Assembly (NCBI RefSeq): GCF_022458895.1
Contig: NZ_JAINFL010000001.1
Span: forward strand, 868,001 to 932,000
Source of the DNA: Roseihalotalea indica
GTDB taxonomy: Bacteria > Bacteroidota > Bacteroidia > Cytophagales > Cyclobacteriaceae
Direction: 5' to 3'
DNA: 64,000 nucleotides
Shown here in pieces: positions 17,399-26,410 of this stretch. Position numbers and translations under genes: made by a program. Each line of letters starts with the position of its first letter. Position 1 is the first letter of the stretch. Under the pieces are notes generated by a model that was not told the origin of the DNA, did not search any database, and saw only the letters and a program-made list of their open reading frames with translations.

Positions 17399-17881
17399 AT
17401 GAAAAACAGAAAATCTGAGTCTTTTGTTAAAATTATAGGTATCAGTGCCATTGCCGGCATGCGAGCAATGACGGCCCCAGCTTTGGTGAGTCATTACTTG
17501 CAAAGCCATCCATCCAGAAAGTTGCAGCGCACTAAGTTAGGCTTCATGCAGACCCAGCAGGCCGCTGCTATATGTAAGGTGTTAGCCGTGGGCGAAATAA
17601 TTGGCGATAAACTACCCATGACACCCAATCGCACTGAAGCGGGTGGTCTGGTTGGGCGAGGAGTATCCGGTGCATTGGTCGGGGCAACGCTGGCTCTGGC
17701 ACAACGGAAGAATCATCTGGTGGGGGCTAGCATCGGTATGGTTAGCGCTTTAGGTGCTACTTACATTAGTTTTCTGCTACGGAAAAAACTTACTGAAGAA
17801 ACGCCTATCTCCGGGCTAGTGTGGGGTGCCCTGGAAGATTTACTGGCTGTTAAGAGTGGACAAAAGCTACTTGAGCAGTAA
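17399..17881 (+). CDS. DUF4126-like small membrane protein
   Basis: Protein of 160 aa with short glycine- and alanine-rich hydrophobic stretches. The N-terminus has ISAIAGMRAMTAPALVSHYL and the middle has VGEIIGDKLPMTPNRTEAGGLVGRGVSGALVGA. This GMR..TAPA, then GE..GDKLP..P.RT, then R..sGA pattern fits the DUF4126 family as I remember it. No function is known for it. A copy of the dispersed structured repeat begins three bases after the stop codon. Confidence 0.6.
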   Translation: MKNRKSESFVKIIGISAIAGMRAMTAPALVSHYLQSHPSRKLQRTKLGFMQTQQAAAICKVLAVGEIIGDKLPMTPNRTEAGGLVGRGVSGALVGATLALAQRKNHLVGASIGMVSALGATYISFLLRKKLTEETPISGLVWGALEDLLAVKSGQKLLEQ

Positions 17882-17883
17882 AG

Positions 17884-18003
17884 CTTATTCCGATCATTAT
17901 GGAAGAAGCCATTTTCTTTTGAAGTCTTGTCTAACTGGGCAGGTAAGCGTTACCGAAAGCGGTCAGCGGGAGGTCGTACGAGTATCTGCCTCCCGCCTCC
18001 TAT
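17884..18003 (-). repeat. Dispersed structured repeat, copy A (inverted)
   Basis: On the minus strand the right end reads AAAAGAAAATGGCTTCTTCC then ATAATGATCGGAATAAG, almost the same as copy C near 58.1 kb. An internal stem pairs GCGGGAGG (17966-17973) with CCTCCCGC (17989-17996). It shares ACGCTTACCTGCC and GACTT.CAAAAG with the other copies. It is non-coding and too short to encode its own mobility, so it behaves like a MITE or BIME-type unit. Confidence 0.75.
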
Positions 18004-18089
18004 CATATCTCTAAAAAATCAGAACAATGTCTAGTAATTTCATTTCTTATTTTTGGGATTGGGGTGCCTGGCTTAGCGTTAAATTCATA

Positions 18090-18509
18090 TTAGTTAGTCA
18101 GCATCACCTTCTCATCTACATGCATTTTTAGCGCCAATGCTACTACAAAGGAGGCTTTTATCCAGAATAACAACAGTATCAGGCTTACTGTCAGGTTTGA
18201 TGTCAGAAGCTCTAAGCTTGTGGAAGTCGTTGCCGCAGATGTGTTTGTTAGGTAGAGTGATAAAGCCCTTGTCAATAAAAAGTAGAGGAAAAAAGAGGTT
18301 AGTCCAGACAATATACCCGTTATGATAACCTGCCCTATAGGAAATAGCGGGTTGGTTAGTATGAGCTTCCATATGAGGCCACTGGCTACGAACGAGGCGA
18401 GTGGTGCAGCCAAAATGAAAGTATAAGAATGAGGCCAGCCAGCGCCTATCATAATGAACCCGATAAAAAGGCCAATGATGGAATTTAGAGCAGCGTATTT
18501 AATCCACAT
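18090..18509 (-). CDS. Hypothetical four-span membrane protein
   Basis: Protein of 139 aa with four predicted transmembrane helices at about residues 5-22, 28-48, 58-82 and 105-126, ending in a short charged tail (KMHVDEKVMLTN). No motif is recognised. It is convergent with the DUF4126-like gene, separated by repeat copy A. The even hydrophobic pattern and plausible start support a real gene, but its role is unknown. Confidence 0.55.
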   Translation of the reverse strand: MWIKYAALNSIIGLFIGFIMIGAGWPHSYTFILAAPLASFVASGLIWKLILTNPLFPIGQVIITGILSGLTSFFLYFLLTRALSLYLTNTSAATTSTSLELLTSNLTVSLILLLFWIKASFVVALALKMHVDEKVMLTN

Positions 18510-18679
18510 ACTTCTCTGTTCTATAAGTAATTTACTGATCCCAAAAGGCTGTTATTCATATTCTTTCTATGTAGGAGTACTGCTTCGCCTTTCCTTAATA
18601 AATATCATAAGAATAGTGGGTTAATCCTAACTGTTGCCGTTTCACGAGGTGGGGAGATATGTCAAAATGGCGACGAATA

Positions 18680-19636
18680 CTAATATTGCTTATCATGTTG
18701 TAGCCAGGCTACATTTTGTTTTGAGTTATGGGCTTGGCTGATAATATCGCGATACAGTTCGGGGCGGCGGGCCTGCTGGTAGCGGTAGCCTCCAGCTTGG
18801 GTCAGTTTATCAGGCGTGCAGGTGGCCGTTATTACTTCTTCCCCTAATTGCCGACATTCTGCTATCACGTCCCCGAAAGGGTCCAGCACCATAGAGCATC
18901 CGTTCTTAAGCTGATCATCATCCATGCCGATAGCATTGGCAAAGACGGCATACAGAGCATTGTCGTAAGCGCGGGCCGGTAGCCACTTCATCAGCCAGGC
19001 TCGCCCCTTCAGTCCATCAAACTCGCTACGGAGAGCCGTCGGGTTGGTATCGCGCTCGGTCCAGCTAGCATTAAAGAAGCCGGCACCGGGGCGGGTAGAA
19101 GGAGTCCCCATGGTCACGTGCGGCATAAATAAAATATCCGCTCCCAGCAAGCGAGTAGCTCGCACATTCTCCAATACGTTGTTATCATAACAGGTTAGCA
19201 TCCCGCAGGTCCAGCCGAAGAGCGTAAATGTGGTATACTGATTTCCGGGTGTAAGCTCAGGGTGGATAAACGGATGTAACTTACGGTGCTTTGCCACTAG
19301 CCCGTTAGCGTCTACGCAGACGTACGTATTATATACCCGGCCCGAGTCATCTCGCTCAAACAACCCTGCCAAAATGGTCAGGTCTAGTTCCTGAGCAAGC
19401 TGAATGAGCCACTGAGTACTTTCACCGGTAGGTATCAGTTCGGCAACATCCTGAAGCTGAGGTAGTGAGAGGTGGCGGGCAAACGCGTAGCCAGACAAAC
19501 AGCACTCGTGAAAAGCCACTACCTGGGCGCCCTGTTGCTTTGCCTGTAGGGCAAGTCGACGAACACTGGCCCGGTTATGTGCCTGATCATTATTACGGTG
19601 TTCAAACTGGGCCGTGGCAATCCGTAGTGGGTTCAT
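18680..19636 (-). CDS. Nitrilase-superfamily carbon-nitrogen hydrolase
   Basis: Amidase of 318 aa with the full Glu-Lys-Cys triad: Glu44 in FHECCLSGYAF, Lys119 in KHRKLHPF and Cys149 in GMLTCYDNN. It would hydrolyse a carbon-nitrogen bond in a small amide or nitrile in the cytoplasm. It is only distantly similar to the AguB homologue near 47 kb and lacks that enzyme's CWDQWYPE context, so a polyamine role is not assumed. It sits 33 bases downstream of a small exported-protein gene on the same strand and may be cotranscribed with it. Confidence 0.88.
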   Translation of the reverse strand: MNPLRIATAQFEHRNNDQAHNRASVRRLALQAKQQGAQVVAFHECCLSGYAFARHLSLPQLQDVAELIPTGESTQWLIQLAQELDLTILAGLFERDDSGRVYNTYVCVDANGLVAKHRKLHPFIHPELTPGNQYTTFTLFGWTCGMLTCYDNNVLENVRATRLLGADILFMPHVTMGTPSTRPGAGFFNASWTERDTNPTALRSEFDGLKGRAWLMKWLPARAYDNALYAVFANAIGMDDDQLKNGCSMVLDPFGDVIAECRQLGEEVITATCTPDKLTQAGGYRYQQARRPELYRDIISQAHNSKQNVAWLQHDKQY

Positions 19637-19669
19637 GATATACTTTTTTAAACTGCTTAGAGCATAAAC

Positions 19670-20140
19670 TCAGAGTACTTCCTGCCAAGGAGTAATGAAA
19701 AAGCCAGCCAGCTGAGTGCTGTCATTAAGCACTACTCGTACTTCCGGCTGAGTCGTCCCTTTTTCAAAGTCCCCCCGAAAGCGGAAGATCTGGTAGGCAG
19801 GAGCATTGGTGGTCTGGTATGCCTCCACAAAGGTAAGAGACTGATAATCACCAAACAATTCTTTGATAGCGCTATAGGTTTGCAATTGCTTTTCCGCTGA
19901 AAAATCTCCCCGAATGGCGGGAGTAGCTTCTGTTTCGCTAAAAGTATAGGCTTGACCTTTTTTCTGAGCTGTTAGCATAGCTTCGGCTAGTGTTTGGGCG
20001 GTTTTCAGCGAGCTAGCCTGCATTTCTTCATCAGATAGTTTTCGATAGCCTGACTGAGCTAAGGCATTAGCACGCCCAATCCATACAAAGAAGAGGAGAA
20101 TAAATAGAAAGCTGGCGTTGGTAACAGGCATTAAAGGCAA
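19670..20140 (-). CDS. Small exported hypothetical protein
   Basis: Protein of 156 aa with a signal peptide (FLFILLFFVWIGRANALAQ) and a mature domain of about 130 residues. One amphipathic helix (KTAQTLAEAMLTAQKKGQAY) is followed by beta strands with YQIFRFRGDFEKG and EVRVVLNDSTQLAGFFITPW. The layout resembles the NTF2-like DUF3887 group of small secreted proteins, but I cannot confirm this. No catalytic residues are evident. It precedes the nitrilase gene. Confidence 0.6.
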   Translation of the reverse strand: MPLMPVTNASFLFILLFFVWIGRANALAQSGYRKLSDEEMQASSLKTAQTLAEAMLTAQKKGQAYTFSETEATPAIRGDFSAEKQLQTYSAIKELFGDYQSLTFVEAYQTTNAPAYQIFRFRGDFEKGTTQPEVRVVLNDSTQLAGFFITPWQEVL

Positions 20141-20776
20141 TAGGTTATTGGTAACGTATAATAAGTTCTCTAAGGTATTGAAAATTTATTGCCAAGCCAA
20201 TGAAAATAAACTACATGTTTCCGAGAAAATAGTGCTCAAGAAACATGATACGGATATGGTTTGAGAATAATCAATATTTGAAACCTTCAAAATAAGGAAA
20301 ATAGATGTGGGAAAAATGTCTAAGCCAAACCTCACAATTCGCGAAATCGCCCGGATACTCTCTCTTTGGCGTATCAAATTTCAGCATTGATATAACTACA
20401 TAAAGCATCGAATTAAACCTTCAGTAAATGGTTATCCACTGTATTTTCTACTATACAGACTAATGGTTATTGTGACTAGAGAGGTAAGGGTATGTACTTT
20501 TAGTGTATGAATAATATCAATAATTAAGATAGTACCAAAAAACTATTAGTACACATTAAAATTTGTAATCAATCCCATTGATAATCGCGAGAAGTAAATT
20601 CTCATTATAAGAAATGGGTAAAAAAAATATACCTAATAATGGTGAAAAATATAATAAATATATCATAAATTATTGTAATAATCTATTTTATTCAAAGTGT
20701 GTTCCTAATTCCGAAGGGTGGTTTAAGATTTGTAATCTGTGGTTAGCTAACAGTTTTCCCAAACTATAAACTAATT
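20141..20776. other. 636-bp AT-rich intergenic region
   Basis: No gene is supported; one 63-codon minus-strand frame here has no homology-like features. The last 200 bases are very AT-rich and should include the promoter of the pectate-lyase-fold gene; TTAAGATTTG at about 20723-20732 resembles a degenerate -7 box. No RNA gene or repeat is recognised. Confidence 0.5.
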
Positions 20777-23455
20777 ATGAAGAAAATTCTTTACCCTTCA
20801 ATTGTCATGGTAATATTTGCCTTACTATTGCCCTTCTGTAGTAATGCTCAGTATAAGATTCCTAGTGATGCTAATGTCGTCAATGTGAAAGAGTATGGTG
20901 CTCGGGGAGATGGTAGAAATGACGATACTCAGGCCCTTAAGGCAGCTATTAAATATGCCTTAGATCAGGCAACTCGCTTTGAAGCTCCTAAAGTTATTTA
21001 CTTCCCTAAGGGTACTTATCTGGTGAGTAATACCTTGGCTGGCAGAACTGATGTTAATAGCGCAAATGGAGGCTGGCGAACCGGTCTAATTATGATTGGG
21101 GAGGATCGTACGCAAACGATTATCAAGCTGAAAGATAATGCCAGTGGATTTGGTAATCCGTCTAACCCGAAACCACTCATTAAAACCGGGTCTGAAAACC
21201 ATCGGGGAGATGGCCAGGGTAATGAGGCATTTCGACATTCGGTTATCAGTATGACTTTGGATATGGGCCAGGGTAATAACGGAGCCGTAGGAGTAAGTTA
21301 TCTGGCTAACAATCGAGGTACTATCGAGAGTGTAGACATTAGAGGAGGCAATAGCGGTTATTGTGGTATCAGAATGGTTCGGGAGTGGCCAGGACCATGC
21401 CTGTTAAAAAATGTCAGAATCTTTGGCTTTGATTACGGGATGGAGTTCGGTCATATTCAGTACGGCATCACGATGGAACATATTACGCTCAAGAACCAAC
21501 GCAAGGCAGGTATCTTTAATAGAAAAAATGTATTGGCTATTCGTAAACTGATAAGTGAAAATAAGGTGCCGGTAATTACTGGTATGGAAGTAGTCAGTAA
21601 CGTTCTTATAATAGACAGTGACTTAAGAAATGGAAATTCTCAGGACACCGCTATTGTCTCTAAGGGAAATCTAATTGTACGAAATACTTTTATTGGGGGG
21701 TACGGCACAGCCATTGCCGGAGCTAAATATGGCGGCACAATCAAGGGCCAGAGTGGAGGTGTCAATATTGATGAGTATCAGTCTCGTGAGCCAGTAACTC
21801 AGTTCTCGACATCTAAACGCACGTTAAACCTCCCTATTGAAGAAACGCCTACTTACCACACCAGCGATTTTTCCAAGTGGGCTAACATCAATGACTACGG
21901 CAACACTGCCTATGGCGATGATGTAAATGCTATTCAAAAGGCTATAGATTCAGGTAAAGAGATCGTCTATCTTCCTAATGGACGCTACAAAGTTTCCAAA
22001 CCTCTCATCATCAGAAAAAATGTGAAGAAAATTGTGGGGTTTGAGTCATTTATTGAAAAAACCGACAATTTTCAGGGAGATGAAATCATTCGGTTTGATG
22101 GAACCTCAGCCAATTTCACAGTACTGGAGCATCTGAAATTTAATGGAAAGATTAAGCATAATAGTAGTAAAACGTTAGTGCTAAGACACTTGGATCACGG
22201 AGGGTATGAGAATACATCCCAAGGTATGGGAAAACTTTTTATTGAAGATGTAATAGGCAAACCCTATCGGATCAGATATGGTCAAAAAGCATGGGCTCGC
22301 CAGCTTAACGCTGAGAATGCCAATCCTCTTATTAAGGTAGAAAATAGTACGTTGTGGCTTCTCGGTTACAAAACCGAAGGCAAGGTAACAGTGGCTGAAA
22401 CTATTGGTGGAGCTACCGAAATCCTAGGAGGATTAATCTACCCATTAGGCACTACCAGTCGTCCGGCATTTATCGCTAATAATGCTGAAGTCAGTTACTT
22501 TGTCTTATTTAATGGCCGTACTAGCAGAGGGGTAAATGAAATATATGTAAAAGAGACTCAGAATGGAGTGACCAAGACCGTTGGCGGAGTAGATCGTTAT
22601 ACACCTATGTATGTAAGCGGAGGTCAAAATGACGATACTCCGCCGCCACCCCCCACTACAGTAGCCAATGGGCTATATAAGATCAGGCCGGTTTCAGCTC
22701 CCCAAAAGGTGATGGAAGTTAAAGTAGTAAAAGGAAACGGTGATAATGTACAACAAGGCACGGACAAAAATCAACCCCACCAGCAATGGCAGCTTACCCG
22801 AGCCAGTAACGGCTATTATCAGGTAGCCCCGGCTAACGCTTTAAAAAAAGGATTGGATGTAAGCAACCGGGGAGGTACAACTAACGGTACAAACATACAG
22901 ATCTGGGATCATAATCGTAGCGCTAATCAGCAGTGGAAGATCACATTAGAAAATGCCGACAAAGGATACTACAGCCTGGCACCCCGGCATACTGAAGAGC
23001 GAGGACTTAAGATGCGGTTGGCTATTGGTGAAGATAGTCAGGCTGATGGTGCAAATGTACATTTGTATACCAACAATGGAGCCAGCACCCAGCGATTTAT
23101 TCTGGAAAAGATAGAAGGCTCTAACGCACGTTATGGAGAGAGTAAGGCAAAAAAACAACTATCGGAAGAAATAGAAAATGTAGAAGAAGAAATACGTCCT
23201 CTGCATATTTATCCAAACCCCAGTGCAGACGGTAGCTTTACTATTCAGGGGCTTCAGGAAGGAAGTGAAGTCCAGGTGTACGATTTACAGGGACGGAATA
23301 TCAATGTGAATCTACAATCAATAGACCCACATAGAGTACAGGTAAAGGGAGATCGCTCTTTACCCGGAGGCTTATATGTAGTGAGAATACAGCAAGCCGA
23401 TGGTACGGTAGAGCAGAGGAAAATAGTGGTAGAGCAGCAGAGCGAGAAATTTTAG
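20777..23455 (+). CDS. T9SS-exported pectate-lyase-fold protein with ricin-type lectin domain
   Basis: Large secreted protein of 892 aa. The signal peptide ends CSNAQ (residue 25). Two right-handed beta-helix domains each begin with the pectate lyase 3 signature: VVNVKEYGARGDGRNDDTQALKA near 35 and WANINDYGNTAYGDDVNAIQKAID near 372. A proline linker (about 620-630) leads to a ricin B-like lectin domain (630-770) with QQWQLT, NQQWKIT and TQRFIL repeats. The end is a type A T9SS sorting domain (IYPNPSADGSFTI to GGLYVVRIQ). It probably cleaves or binds an acidic polysaccharide at the cell surface or outside; the substrate is unknown. Confidence 0.88.
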   Translation: MKKILYPSIVMVIFALLLPFCSNAQYKIPSDANVVNVKEYGARGDGRNDDTQALKAAIKYALDQATRFEAPKVIYFPKGTYLVSNTLAGRTDVNSANGGWRTGLIMIGEDRTQTIIKLKDNASGFGNPSNPKPLIKTGSENHRGDGQGNEAFRHSVISMTLDMGQGNNGAVGVSYLANNRGTIESVDIRGGNSGYCGIRMVREWPGPCLLKNVRIFGFDYGMEFGHIQYGITMEHITLKNQRKAGIFNRKNVLAIRKLISENKVPVITGMEVVSNVLIIDSDLRNGNSQDTAIVSKGNLIVRNTFIGGYGTAIAGAKYGGTIKGQSGGVNIDEYQSREPVTQFSTSKRTLNLPIEETPTYHTSDFSKWANINDYGNTAYGDDVNAIQKAIDSGKEIVYLPNGRYKVSKPLIIRKNVKKIVGFESFIEKTDNFQGDEIIRFDGTSANFTVLEHLKFNGKIKHNSSKTLVLRHLDHGGYENTSQGMGKLFIEDVIGKPYRIRYGQKAWARQLNAENANPLIKVENSTLWLLGYKTEGKVTVAETIGGATEILGGLIYPLGTTSRPAFIANNAEVSYFVLFNGRTSRGVNEIYVKETQNGVTKTVGGVDRYTPMYVSGGQNDDTPPPPPTTVANGLYKIRPVSAPQKVMEVKVVKGNGDNVQQGTDKNQPHQQWQLTRASNGYYQVAPANALKKGLDVSNRGGTTNGTNIQIWDHNRSANQQWKITLENADKGYYSLAPRHTEERGLKMRLAIGEDSQADGANVHLYTNNGASTQRFILEKIEGSNARYGESKAKKQLSEEIENVEEEIRPLHIYPNPSADGSFTIQGLQEGSEVQVYDLQGRNINVNLQSIDPHRVQVKGDRSLPGGLYVVRIQQADGTVEQRKIVVEQQSEKF

Positions 23456-23470
23456 CATTTCATTCAATCC

Positions 23471-23507
23471 TTCGGTATATTCGTTGCTTTATAGTTACTA
23501 TACCGAA
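23471..23507 (+). promoter_or_regulatory. Leader hairpin ending at a start codon
   Basis: TTCGGTATA (23471-23479) pairs perfectly with TATACCGAA (23499-23507), whose last A is the first base of the M28 peptidase ATG. TATATTCG (23476-23483), a TAnnTTTG-like box, lies inside the left arm. It could be a terminator remnant for the upstream gene or a translation-control hairpin. Confidence 0.4.
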
Positions 23508-24931
23508 TGAAATACTATCGATTTTTAATTTATTCTGGCTCTTTTTACCATTTTATTTCAAGACGAGGCTTACCGCTTACTGGCGCGCTGTTATGGTGTG
23601 TCGGTATGTCTTATGCCCAAACTACGGTTACCGCGCCTCCGGAAGTAGACTTGCGCATGTATCAGATTATTGAGGATGTCTCAGCCGACCGCATCGAGCA
23701 AGATATTCGCACGCTAGCCGGTTTCGGTTCGCGAAATACCATGTCTGATACAGCGTCGGATACGCGGGGTATAGGGGCAGCCCGGCGATGGATTAAGTCA
23801 GAATTTGATAAAATATCAGAAGAATGTGGGGGCTGTCTGGAAGTTTTCTATCAGCACAATCCTACAGAGAAAGGTGATGGCTCGCGTATTGTGAAAGATG
23901 TAGATATTGTAAATGTAGTAGCCATTCAGCGAGGCACAGAGCACCCAAACCGCATGATCCTGATGTCGGGAGATATTGACTCTCGGGCATCCGATGCCAC
24001 TAATTACGAGATTGACGCGCCCGGTGCTAACGATAATGCTTCTGGTATGGCCGGCACGATTGAAGCCGCCCGCGTGCTTTCAAAATACAATTTTCCCACC
24101 AGTGTTGTATATGTGGGATTAGCGGGAGAAGAACAAGGGTTGTACGGCGGACGAGGGCTGGCCGAGTACGCTCAGGAACATGATTGGGAGGTTATAGGCA
24201 TACTGAATAACGACATGATTGGAAATATTGAGGGCGTAGATGGAGTGATTGATAACCGCAGCTTCCGTATCTTCTCCGAACCAGTGCCCCCCACTGAAAC
24301 CGAAGAAGAGCGCCGCTTCCGCCGTTTTACGGGTGGCGAAGTAGATGGCATCTCCCGCCAGCTAGCTCGCTATATCCATCAGATGACCGAAACCTATATG
24401 CCCGAAATGAACCCGATGATGATCTACCGCCTGGATCGTTTTGGGCGTGGCGGACACCACCGCCCGTTTAATGATATTGGTGCCGCTGGAGTTCGTATCA
24501 TGGAAGCGCATGAAAACTACAATCGTCAGCATCAGGATATTCGGGTGGAAGACGGTATTGAGTATGGTGATGTAATTGAAGGGGTGAACTTCGAGTATGC
24601 TAAGAAGCTGACTTCCGTAAATGCCATCAATCTGGCGGGGTTAGGCTGGGCCCCTCTGGCACCCGATAGTGTCAAAATTGGTGGTGCGGTGCAGGCATCT
24701 ACTACTTTGGCCTGGGAGACAAGTGATGACGCTCAACTGGCGGGTTATAAAATCTACTGGCGTGAAACAACTGGCCCTCAGTGGACTTATTCCCGCTATG
24801 TAGGTAAGGTAGATAAATTTACGCTGGAAGGTATTGTCATCGACAACTACTACTTTGGGGTGGCCGCTGTAGGCAAAGATGGAAACGAAAGCGTAGTGGT
24901 TTTTCCATCAGGGCTGATTCCCCGGCAATAA
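23507..24931 (+). CDS. M28-family exported metallopeptidase with C-terminal FN3-like domain
   Basis: Exported zinc aminopeptidase-like protein of 474 aa. The signal peptide ends near MSYAQ. The peptidase core shows GANDNASG (bridging Asp), LAGEEQGLYGG (catalytic and ligand Glu), LNNDMIG (Asp ligand) and GGHHRPFNDIG (last His ligand). The first ligand site, usually SGHxDS, reads SGDIDSRASD, so His is replaced by Asp. Residues from about 385 form a fibronectin III-like module (TTLAWETSDDAQLAGYKIYWRE). It lies 51 bases after the pectate-lyase-fold gene. Confidence 0.87.
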   Translation: MKYYRFLIYSGSFYHFISRRGLPLTGALLWCVGMSYAQTTVTAPPEVDLRMYQIIEDVSADRIEQDIRTLAGFGSRNTMSDTASDTRGIGAARRWIKSEFDKISEECGGCLEVFYQHNPTEKGDGSRIVKDVDIVNVVAIQRGTEHPNRMILMSGDIDSRASDATNYEIDAPGANDNASGMAGTIEAARVLSKYNFPTSVVYVGLAGEEQGLYGGRGLAEYAQEHDWEVIGILNNDMIGNIEGVDGVIDNRSFRIFSEPVPPTETEEERRFRRFTGGEVDGISRQLARYIHQMTETYMPEMNPMMIYRLDRFGRGGHHRPFNDIGAAGVRIMEAHENYNRQHQDIRVEDGIEYGDVIEGVNFEYAKKLTSVNAINLAGLGWAPLAPDSVKIGGAVQASTTLAWETSDDAQLAGYKIYWRETTGPQWTYSRYVGKVDKFTLEGIVIDNYYFGVAAVGKDGNESVVVFPSGLIPRQ

Positions 24932-25010
24932 GCAAGGGCAGAAGTCACCAAGCGCTTGTCTGGCAAAGATTATCACCGGGTTTTCTGACAGCTGTGTTTG
25001 AGGAAAGAAA

Positions 25011-25056
25011 AAAAGCTTGATATGCTTCAATTTTTGAAGCGTATCAAGCTTTTTTT
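25011..25056. terminator. Strong bidirectional intrinsic terminator
   Basis: AAAAGCTTGATATGCTTCAA (25011-25030) pairs with TTGAAGCGTATCAAGCTTTT (25034-25053) with one wobble and a three-base loop. A T-run follows on the plus strand, and an A-run precedes it, giving a U-run on the minus strand. It lies between two convergent genes and can serve both. Confidence 0.93.
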
Positions 25057-25072
25057 AAACTACGAATTTAAT

Positions 25073-26044
25073 CTAGTTATTTTTGATCTGGATAGTAATC
25101 GGTTCTACCGCTTCGGTCGGATTGCCTGCCATGTCGTTCTGTAGATTGTTGACTGACACTGAAACCAACTCATTGGCCCCTCCTTCGGGTTCAAATACGT
25201 ATGTCCAGGTTACGCCGTCCTGTGTAGTCATGCCTACATCGGTAACGTAGGCGTTATCAGTCGTCATTCCGGTGATGGACACTTTTACAGAATCAGAAGT
25301 ACTTAGGGCTTCGTTGAAAATTGCAGAGATGGTTACAGCACTGTTATCACTTACCGGAGTTTGCGAGGCAAAGAGCTCACCAGTTGCAGGAGTATTATCT
25401 ACTAAGTACCCATCAAACGTAATAACGGTATCCATCACAACAGAGCCAAAGAACTCAGTAGATACTGCCTGCCCTACACTAATCTGGTCGGTACCATCTC
25501 CCGATCCGGCAGTATAGGTTACTCGGAAAGTATGATCATCTACTTTCTCCACACCACTAACGGTGCTGCCTGCCGTACCTTCAGCTGGCACCAAGCTTAC
25601 TTCAGGAGCGGTAGCAATATCTTGATCAAAGACAATTAGAAAATCAGCGGTTTCTCCTTCAGACAGCACTACGCCATCATCCACGGTTACGCTAGGCTCG
25701 GGAGCAGCGGTAATTACATCTACCATTTTTGACCCATTGATTCCGCGGGCGGCTACAGTGATTTCGCCACTGCCTGCAGCGCTGAAGGTTACCATGATAA
25801 TTGGAGTATCACCGCCACTGGTGATAGTTGCTCCGGCAGGTACTGTCCAGGTATAAGTTTCACCAGTATAGCGATCAGTAGTATAAGTAGCGGTGTCGCC
25901 CGGAGATACTTCTTCAGGACCAAGTACCATAAGTTCGGTAGGTTCTAACGTTGTCACATCATCATCTGTGCAGGCTACATTAGCTAACAAGGCTATCATA
26001 CCAAAAATGCTAAAAGCCATCTTAAAGGATACACGTATTTTCAT
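25073..26044 (-). CDS. Ig-like-repeat lipoprotein
   Basis: Lipoprotein of 323 aa with lipobox LLANVAC (Cys25) and a TDDD acidic start to the mature chain. Residues 38-115 are a PKD/Ig-like module (TYTWTVPAGATITSG, GEITVAARGINGSK). Two further beta-sandwich segments follow (about 118-215 and 218-323), the last with DNSAVTISAIFNEAL and NDMAGNPTEAVEPITIQI, as in bacterial Ig-like domains of adhesins. No enzyme domain is present. It is monocistronic and ends at the shared terminator. The role is probably surface binding. Confidence 0.75.
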   Translation of the reverse strand: MKIRVSFKMAFSIFGMIALLANVACTDDDVTTLEPTELMVLGPEEVSPGDTATYTTDRYTGETYTWTVPAGATITSGGDTPIIMVTFSAAGSGEITVAARGINGSKMVDVITAAPEPSVTVDDGVVLSEGETADFLIVFDQDIATAPEVSLVPAEGTAGSTVSGVEKVDDHTFRVTYTAGSGDGTDQISVGQAVSTEFFGSVVMDTVITFDGYLVDNTPATGELFASQTPVSDNSAVTISAIFNEALSTSDSVKVSITGMTTDNAYVTDVGMTTQDGVTWTYVFEPEGGANELVSVSVNNLQNDMAGNPTEAVEPITIQIKNN

Positions 26045-26410
26045 AGGTCGCTTTTGACTAAATAAGAATAATAATTTGAAATGCTATTATACAAATATAG
26101 AAAAAACAACATGTTTTTCATCTTATTAGTAAATGTTCCGTAGGTAATTTTACCCTTTTAAGTACATCATTCTTCCTCTTAATATGCTACAACCTAGGGG
26201 TAGAGTAATGATATGATTACTGGTTATTTAACTATAAATAAAGTACGATAGTGAGACTGCCCCTTTATATGTCAGCATTGCTGTTGAAGCATTGGGCAAC
26301 TTAAATAATGTCAGATAAGAGTTCAAGCTGATTTAGAAATGGCGGAGGCATTGCCTTTAATCTGGCCTCCACCATTACTGCTAATATCTACTTTTTAAGA
26401 AAGTGCATTT
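26045..26410. other. 366-bp intergenic region with a weak hairpin
   Basis: No gene is seen. At about 26340-26373, TGGCGGAGGC and GGCCTCCACCA form an imperfect stem just past the end of the luciferase-like gene. It could end that minus-strand transcript, but no U-run follows. The remainder is AT-rich and should include the promoter of the Ig-like lipoprotein gene. Confidence 0.45.

Noticed and set aside
17826..18014. 62-codon plus-strand frame across the end of the DUF4126-like gene
   Set aside because: It runs through repeat copy A in another frame; no conserved features.
20186..20377. 63-codon minus-strand frame
   Set aside because: AT-rich gap with no supporting signal; the translation looks like chance.
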